This document shows, piece by piece, positions 21,701-30,700 of a DNA stretch of 64,000 bases. Made by a program: the position numbers and the translations under genes. Numbering within the stretch: position 1 is the stretch's first letter; each line of letters opens with the position of its first letter. Below the pieces are notes generated by a model. It saw only the letters and a program-made list of their open reading frames with translations. It searched no databases and was not told where the DNA came from. The stretch spans positions 124,001-188,000 of the forward strand of contig JAWPHD010001830.1 of the NCBI GenBank assembly GCA_037043455.1. The letters are read 5' to 3'. The DNA is from Cyrtodaria siliqua (Eukaryota > Mollusca > Bivalvia > Adapedonta > Hiatellidae).

Positions 21701-24700
21701 CAACCCTCTCTGACATTCATGAACAGGAGATGGGTGTGCCACAGGGCAGCATTCTCTATGTCACCCTTTTTAATGTAAAAATTAACAGTATTGTTAAATG
21801 CATCTATCCTGGTGTGGATTGTTCTCTATATGTTGACGACTTTGTTATATGTAATCGTGCAAAAAACATGAACACTATTGAGAGACAACTTCAACAATGT
21901 CTCAATAAACTTCAGACCTGGTCTGATGAAAATGGTTTTAAATTTTCTAAATCTAAAACTAATTGTATGCACTTTTGTCAACTACGTAAACATCATGAAG
22001 ACACTCATCTAACGCTGGATGGGTCACCAATACCAGTAGTGGATGAGAACAAATTCCTTGGTCTTTTTTTCGACCGTAAATTAACGTTTATACCACACCT
22101 TAAATACTTGAAGGCCAATTGCCTTAAAGCTCATAATTTACTTAAAGTTGTTGCAAACACTAATTGGGGAGCGGATCGTAGTACTTTTACGACTTTATAG
22201 ATCTCTTATCAGATCCAAGCTGGACTACGGCTCAATAGTATATGAATCGACTCGCAAGTCATACTTGCAGATGCTCGATCCTATACATAATCAAGGATTA
22301 CGACTCGCCTTAGGCTTTCTAGGCTATTGGTTTTTTGTATTATATTTACACGGACATAATTGTGTTTTACTTATATTGCCTATTGATGCTGCCTTGTTGG
22401 TTAGAGATTAGATCATGGCGGGGATTTCTTTATTTACACCGTCCTGTTTTAATGGGATGACAGTAGGGTAAGTGTGAGGTTTGGTGCACCCTAGAACCGG
22501 TTTAAACCCCCAGTGGCCTACTTTGCCACTGACCGTTCCAAGGCGGTAGCCCTATTGTCAACCCTTTTGTGTTTGTGATGTCGTTTACTTTTAGTATTAC
22601 TTTTGCCTTCTTGTTTGTCTGTTTCCATGTTTGTTACTGTGTTTTGTGGTTGACTGTCCTCCTTGAATGCTACTTTCCCTGTCCGATCTTTTTATATTTC
22701 GTTTTAGGTGCCTTTCGTACATCACCAGCCGAAAGTCTATATGTTGAAGCTAATGAACCATCACTGTCTCATATACGGGACAAATTAGTCCTTCAGTAGG
22801 CCATTAAATTACAATCTAACCCTTAAAACCCAACTTGCGATACTATTTTTAACCCTAGTTATGAACCTCTTTTTTATCAAAAACCGAAGGCCATTCGACC
22901 ATTTGGTCTTCGTATTAAACCAAAATTAAGAGACACTGAAATCGACCTAAATTTGATAGCCAAGAACAAAGTACCACAAATTCCACCGTGGACTTTGGAA
23001 ACACCAACACTTATTTTTGATCTTTGTCAAAGTAAAGAATCCAGTACAGACCCTACTGTCTTTCAACGCAAATTTAATGAAATTAAATCGAAATACAGTA
23101 ACTTTCAACAAATATACACAGATGGTTCTAAAGATGGATATAAGTAGCAGCAGATGTTGTTCACAAACACAGCATAAAGAGCCGCCTGCCTGACAAGGCC
23201 TCTATCTTTTCAGCTGAACTTAAGTCTGATTCCCTTTCATCTCTTCATGCACTGGGTAATATGAAACATGATAACCCAGTTGTGCTTCAATTTTTACAAA
23301 AGTACAATTCTCTTATAGTTGATAATGTTATTATTTTCTGCTGGCTTCCAAGCCATGTATGTATACGTGGTAATGATAGAGCTGATAGTGCTGCTTAAGC
23401 AGCATTAAGTTTACAAATATCTAATGCCAAATTACCTTATACTGATTTTAAAAGTTGAATTAACACATACATTCGTCACTCTTGGCAAGCCGCTTGGGAT
23501 TTGTCAGTTAACAATAAGCTCCATTCAATTAAACCGTTACTCGGAGAATGGCGGTCTTCTAGTAGACCCATTCGTCGAGAAGAAGTTGTCCTAGCCCGGT
23601 GCAGGATAGGGCATACACGTTATACTAATTCATATTTATTACAAGGTGAGCAATTACCAGAATGTATAACCTGCTTTGCACCTTTAACGGTCAAACACAT
23701 CTAGTTGGAATGTGTAGATTTTGATCCTATGCGCCAAATGTACTACAGTGTTAATACTATGAACGAGTTATTTGATACTATAGATTTTAGTCTTGTTATT
23801 GATTTCCTGATCAGACTAAATAAATCATTATAATAATCAAACTCTATAAATCATTATAATATGTTCTTATGTATAATTACTTGTTTATACACCCGTAGAC
23901 GGGCATTTGTTGATTTACATTGATACATAGTTTATTTTACTACCATATCATCCGTTTCTAAATAGTTTTATCTTTAATTTTTATTTACTACTTCATTTTT
24001 ATTTACTACTTCATTTCTTCATCTTTCATCAGTTTTTGCGCACAATATGACCTATTTTTGTGTCGACGTGCCGTAAAACACCATTCATTCTTTCAAAGTT
24101 TTTTGCGACATCATTGTTAAGTCCGAAATACTTGAAAATGTTTTTAGCATCCATTCCCATGGCAAACATTAGATTTGAGTCCGAAAGATTTGAAAATGTT
24201 TTTAGCATCCATTCCAATGGCATACATTAGATTTGCTACTTGAATGTCTCAAGTTTCTTTTTGAAGTTTGGAAGCTAGTCTATATCTCATAAATCTGTCC
24301 CGCCAATTTTCCCATTTATTCGGTGAAGAAAAGTCAAATTCCGTTGGTTATTGAGTTTTAGCCTTTTTGTGTTAGTACTTAAATTCCACTTTAATAATTT
24401 GTATGTATGTTCCTGAAGTCACACTAATTAAGTTATTAATTGTGTAGTTTCTCTTTAAGGAACTTATTCCATTGTTGTTGTTTTTTTCACTTCTGACAGC
24501 ATGTTTCGATTTGTGGGCCTGATCAATGAGAACCCGTAACCCCATTCTCTGATTACGTGTTTATTGCATGGAGTCTTACATCGTAATCCCCTATATACAA
24601 TACAATACACATTGATAATCTCAACTCTCAATGAGTGGCAAGTGGGTGGAGCTAGTATCATGTTAAGAGTACAATGTTACAAATACATATCCAAACAAAA

Positions 24701-27700
24701 GCCAACCCAGTTGAAAACACCTTCAACGTTTTATTAAAATTCGTACTCGTAGTTTTGGCATTGTAAATCTAAACCAATAATCCAATTCATTGTTGCATAT
24801 ATTCTTATAGCCTACACAGTTGAAAATGCGTACTCCTATATTTGATATTGTTAATCTAAACCCATAATATAATTAATTGTGGTATATATTCTAAAAGTTC
24901 TAAGTCTCACTTGACTTGAATTTCACCTGATTAAAAAATTAATTTTCATGGGTTTATTGTTACCACGGATGTCGTGACACAGTTTCAAGTAAAAAGGGTC
25001 GTTGGAATTGGTCAATATAGGGAGTTAAGGCATGACGCCAGCCGAAATTATTGTTTTCCTTTAATATGACGCGAACACAGTCGACATTTATTACATCATG
25101 CTTTTTTCCCCAAGGAAGCAAGAAATTATGCGATATCATCAGAACAAAATAGAATTTATTTCGAAGACAGGTTTAGCCAATGATCCTGTTAAACAAGACG
25201 CATTAATGCTTTGGACGGAGTCCTTTCATGGTCGAATGAACTATTGCAATGTGGTGTGTCGCTTATGATACATTGATGTACACCATGAGTAGGAAAGAAG
25301 ATCATAATTTCGTTAACTTAAATTCTTTAGGCATTTAAATGACTCAACGAGTCATAAGTAAAATAAAATGATTTACGTTGAGCATGTAAAATAACAAATG
25401 TTTCTTTTTATGGTTAAGTTAACGCATTAATTACTAGTGATCAGTTATCATATATTAAGCAGAATTCAACATCTAAAACTTTTGTAACAAATATCGGAGG
25501 TCTTATGGATAAAAGTAGAACCATTAGTAGTGATATATGTTAGGCCCAAACCATGCTATGTGGTGCACTTACACCCATGTCCTTCATCCAAATTGAGTTT
25601 TACAGTCTCCCCCACAAGATACAAAATCAGCTCCTATAGGAGCCAGAGATAAAATCATGATACAGTTACAATCTCACCAGGTAGCAGCCTTTTAATGACC
25701 CCTTACAAATTAACTGCAATAAAAGTAGCCAGTGCTAATGTGGAACAGCTGGCATATCTTAGAGGCTCATTCTGCAGCAGTACAATAAGATCGAGTATAA
25801 ATGGACACTTTCATGAAATAAAACAATGTACTTGGTGAAAATTCAGTTTATTTTATATATAGTGTTACTAGCATAGACTTATTTAATACAAATGGCAATT
25901 GTATCAGTTGCTGTAAAATGAGAAAAATATTGTTTTACTTACTAATAGTATACAAAAACTTAGATTGTATTTTTAATAATTGTATTTTGCTGTCAAATCT
26001 TTGACAGTTCTCAGTAATTATAACATTATCAAAAATAAGTACACTTTGTAGTAATATAATATAAATCTATTGATGTACATAATGTGCATGCATATTTAGA
26101 AACCCTCATTATCACATCAATATATATACTTAAAACCCTCATTTCACCACATCAATATATATAACCCTCATTTAACCACATCAATATAATTATATACTCG
26201 AGGGCTTAAAAAATACATCAGAAACAACAGATTATATCAAAGTTTAAAGGGACACACGGCAATCTTTTTTTTTTAAACTCACGGTGTCCCATTAGTTTTT
26301 CTACATAACTTGCATTTGTTCAATTATTAATATTAATTATCAAATACAGAGCTTATGCTTTTATATTCTACAAGCAGGTCATTTGTATGAGCTTGCTGGA
26401 ATATTCCGATGAAGTTCTTGTTGAATATATTCAGAAGGTTGTCGTATGCACGGAATAATTTTTCGAGTTTATGTCCTAGAAATGATTCTTTGTCGTTGGT
26501 TTTCTTAAATAAAAACTTCTAACAGTAGTTGTGTTTCAATTGGAACCTCTACGAACCACTCGTGAAAAATATCAAATTGCTGAAGTGAGAGAGGCTTAAT
26601 ATGTGTGGATTTGTAACACGAATCACAAAGACTTGCTTCCCCAAATTCACCATCATTTTCAGCACGTTCCTCTTCTGCCTTCCATTTGTATAATCTGCCA
26701 TCTAAATTATTTGTCTCAATTTCATCACGCAGATGAAACCTAGATGAGTATTGCCCATTTAAAAACGGTTTTAGGCTCTCTTCAAGTAGAATGTACGCAT
26801 ATTCAATGTGTACATTATGTTTTCGCACAACATAATAATATGCTCTTTTGAATAAATCTGTAACGTCATATTCTAAATTTGGTGTCGTTACCGCAATCAC
26901 TATTTGAATGGTATTCTGTATTTTTGAGTTTATGGTATCAAATGAAATCACCGACAGCACCGTTTTATTACAATACTGTTGCAAAAGGGAAAGAAGTTCT
27001 TCATCCAAAATGTACGGAATGTGATTTTTTGGCTGCATTTATTTCAACCCTGTTAATTGCCTCAGCAGATGATATTCTTTGGACCTCTCCTTCACCTCAC
27101 TGCAAGCTATCGTCAACCACTTTTCACTACATTCTTTAAAAGACAATATGGCTTGAAATTTTGAAAATTTTAATGCAATAATTTCTTCAAAATCATACGA
27201 CAGATAGTCATCGGACTTGGAAAAATGATTCTCAAACCAGCATATCTTTTTCCATTCATCGTTTGTAAAATGTGGTTTGTGTTCAACAACTAAGGTCTTT
27301 ATGTTTGCTTCATCAAATACCAATTTTTGGATATGAAATTCAATAATATAAAACTGTGTTTTAGCTAAGAGCTTGTACAGTTCATAAGATGAAGAAACAT
27401 CTTCAGTTTCACGTTCAGTTAAAAGCTCACGTTGCACTTTATTTACAATAAGTCTGCATGCTTCTAATGAGTCTGCATTATGAAAACAATAACTCAATAC
27501 TGATCTAACTTGAATTGCTTGCACGCCATTTACTGTTTTAATTCCTCCCTTGTAACTTTGTAATGCACGCTTCACATTCGAAGTCTTGGTCTGTGGATTT
27601 TTATTTTTAAGAAATGTAAAAAATACACCAAATGGTATATATCTTTCCTCTGAGAATTCTCCCTCTCCTTTAAGTATGTTAAATAGCGTAGAAAACTTCA

Positions 27701-30700
27701 TAACCTAGCCGAACCTGAAATAACCATTAATTATATAGGTAAATATATGTATACTATTTAGACTTAAAGGTATAAACGGCACAATTGCCGTTTTTAAATT
27801 AAATTAGTTCAATTAATAAAATCACTTAAATTAGCACCTGTCTTTATTAATCCAGACTGAGGGTTATGTTGACTTTGAACCTGCTTGCATGTATTTAAAT
27901 AAAAAGGTAATAACATTTGCAGTTTCACTTTTTGTTATATTTCCACGAGAAATATGTAAACTAAGGAAGATGAGGATGTAGATTAAAAAACATCAAGATT
28001 GGCATGTGTCCCTTTAAACTGCTTGTATATAATTAAATAAAAAGTAATATAATTGTCTTCCTTAAATATAAGTGATATGCAAAATGATATGTATTCAAAC
28101 AAAAGTTGTTTTGAACGATTCAAACAATATAATCATTAATCTGTTATGTAGAAAACTTAACGGGAGACCGCGAGTTTGTAAAAGTTCAATATTGCCGTGT
28201 ATTTCTGTAATGGTATTCATTTAGTCAGAAAAAAAAGACAAAAAATAACATATCAATGTACAACAAATCTTTTACTTCTATCTTAAAAGCAAGACAATTG
28301 ATTAATCCGATAGATTCTCCGCTAACAATAGTTATTATGACTTATTCTTACTTATTCTTTTCTTGTGATCTTTTATAAAATTATAATTTTATGACAATTA
28401 TATAAAAATGAATTCTGTAATGAATAAACATAGTGGTTAACAAAAAATTGATAACAAGTAGAAATAAAAACAACACTTACCCATATGTGTATGTGTAGAC
28501 TCATCATTATGTGAACACTAAATATGAACGAAAAACACAAATGTACGCTTTATAACATCTTGTAACTTGTTGTCAGAGATGTAACTATTCTCCTCGGACC
28601 TCTGGTTTCATAATCAAGTCTCAGTATCATCTCATAACACACTCAACTCTGTGGATGCTTATCAGTGAGCAGTAATAAAACATGGTTGGGCAATGCTGTC
28701 CAGGCAATTTATCATGGTCATTAAAAAGTGTTTATCTGGACAACCTGTTGGGGAAATAACAGTACTGGTAATGTTAATGATAGCAATGAATTTCTGGTTT
28801 TTTTGGTCTGATCTGTACCTTGTACGTAGGACTGTTTAACGCAATCTATAGATATAGTTTAAATGCGTAGTGGAGAGGGAGGACGGGGTGAGCAGTGGTT
28901 AAACATGAAGGTTCGGGTGAAGTATTGGATAATGACGATAACATTCTGGTTTTAGTGTAAGTGGCAAGGACGGATATTTGCTGTATGGCTCGACTCTTAG
29001 ATATCATACTACTACCAAGTATACTGACCAAATTATTGCGTATTTAACCAAAAGTGAGGCATGCACCAGAACTGACGTCGTTCTATATTTTGACTTGACT
29101 AAAAAATAATTTATTTACCGTTCATTTCAAATATCAAAGAATGTTCATGTCTGTCAATGAGCTAACCAACTTTCATATTTCTTTAAGACTTGGTGTATGA
29201 TGTGGGTAGTGATTACAATCGTGCCGTATGGCCTACTCATCTCAGAAACAAACATGAATCTCAACTGGGCCACTCTGGGCATAACGATTTTCATGTGCCC
29301 TTTTCTCATTCCACTCTTCTTAACCATCACTTGGTCAAAGTCGACTTCACAGGGCATCGTGGCAGGTAAGCAGAAGCTGTTACGTATATTATATTTTATT
29401 CATGCAGTTGAATACGTTTTTAGAAGTAACTCATGATTAATTCAAATTAAGGCATGCTAGGAAGACTATAAACAAATAAATTGTTCTAATGTGTTCTTAT
29501 AATGTATCCTATGTGTTAAGATTAATAAAGAGTATGCATTTGCAACACATGTAATTTTAGTACGTATCTGAGCGATAGTTGGCTTATGCAAAAGTACAAA
29601 TTATACAACCGGTCAAACAGTTTCTTACATAAAAAAGTAGATTTAAAAGTCGATCAGGAAATGTAGCATTCAATGACCGCAATCAACCACAAACACACAG
29701 AGAAACAAACAAAAATTACAAAGACGAACAAAAGGCAAGGTATGACATCACAAACCTAAAAGGGTTGACAACAGGGCTACCGCCTTGGAACGGTGAGTGG
29801 AAAAACGACCGCTGGGGGTTTCAACCATGTTTTAGGGTGCACTAAAACTCACTGTTTCTCTATTGTCATCCCAATAAACCGGAACAGTGTAAATATAAGT
29901 TACATTTGAAATAAGATATTTAGAGATATTTTGGAATATATTTCTATCAGTTGGTTTCCATTTTCTCTACTCGGTATGAAACACTGTGATCTAAATCTAT
30001 ACTATAAAAGCTTAAACGTCTACATACTAGACGATATACAGATATCGCTAGTTGAGACGTGGCATTAGACGTTTCTGTTAGTATTAAATATATATTCCAT
30101 TATTATATATAAATATTCCAGGTGGTATTGTAGGCCTAGTGGCCTCGATTGCTGGTATGCTAATTATGGGGTCTACGTACGAGGGCGGACTTGACGATTT
30201 CTTTGTGAACACGGTACAAGACTACAGTGTGCTATGTTCGATGGTTAGTGGGTTCGTTGTGAGCGGTGGAATATGTGTATGTGTATCTTTATGCACGAAT
30301 AAGATCAAGAACGCAACAGACGCAGAGAAGGAATGGGCAAAAACTATAAACATTGACAATCCGTTGAGTCCATACCGTCTTGTATATGAGGAAGAGTTAC
30401 GGGATGTTGATGCTGGCACCGTTATTACGACTGCTATAATGGACAAAGTGTTCCGCAAAACCAAAATTGTTGGCCTCATTGCAGTTGTTATCGGTTTGAT
30501 TTTAGTTGCGATAGTCACGGCTTTTGCGCTTAGCATACACATTTTGACCGAGGAGGAATTTACAATTTGGCTCCGTGTGTTTCAGATATGGGTTTTTGTT
30601 GGCACCGTTCTTGCGGTATTTGTACCGCCTATAGAAGAAGGGATGCAAATTTGGAGAAAGTATACTGATAATAAAGCAAAGAAAAAATACACACCAACTC

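Larger units (their letters stand above)
18604..24662 (-). mobile_element. Ty3/gypsy LTR retrotransposon, deleted and interrupted
   Basis: Minus-strand order: LTR (24662-24503), gag N-terminal part (24460-24030), interrupting LINE, gag C-terminal part (21590-20986), protease (20965-20706), integrase remnant (19222-18746), LTR (18745-18604). Reverse transcriptase and RNase H are missing; that interval holds a LINE fragment (19230-19790) and unassigned sequence. The two LTR pieces are about 90 percent alike. All frames carry stops, so the element is dead. Confidence 0.8.

Noticed and set aside
24464..24661. Minus-strand ORF of 65 codons
   Set aside because: It runs through the LTR and leader of the gypsy element and ends before gag.
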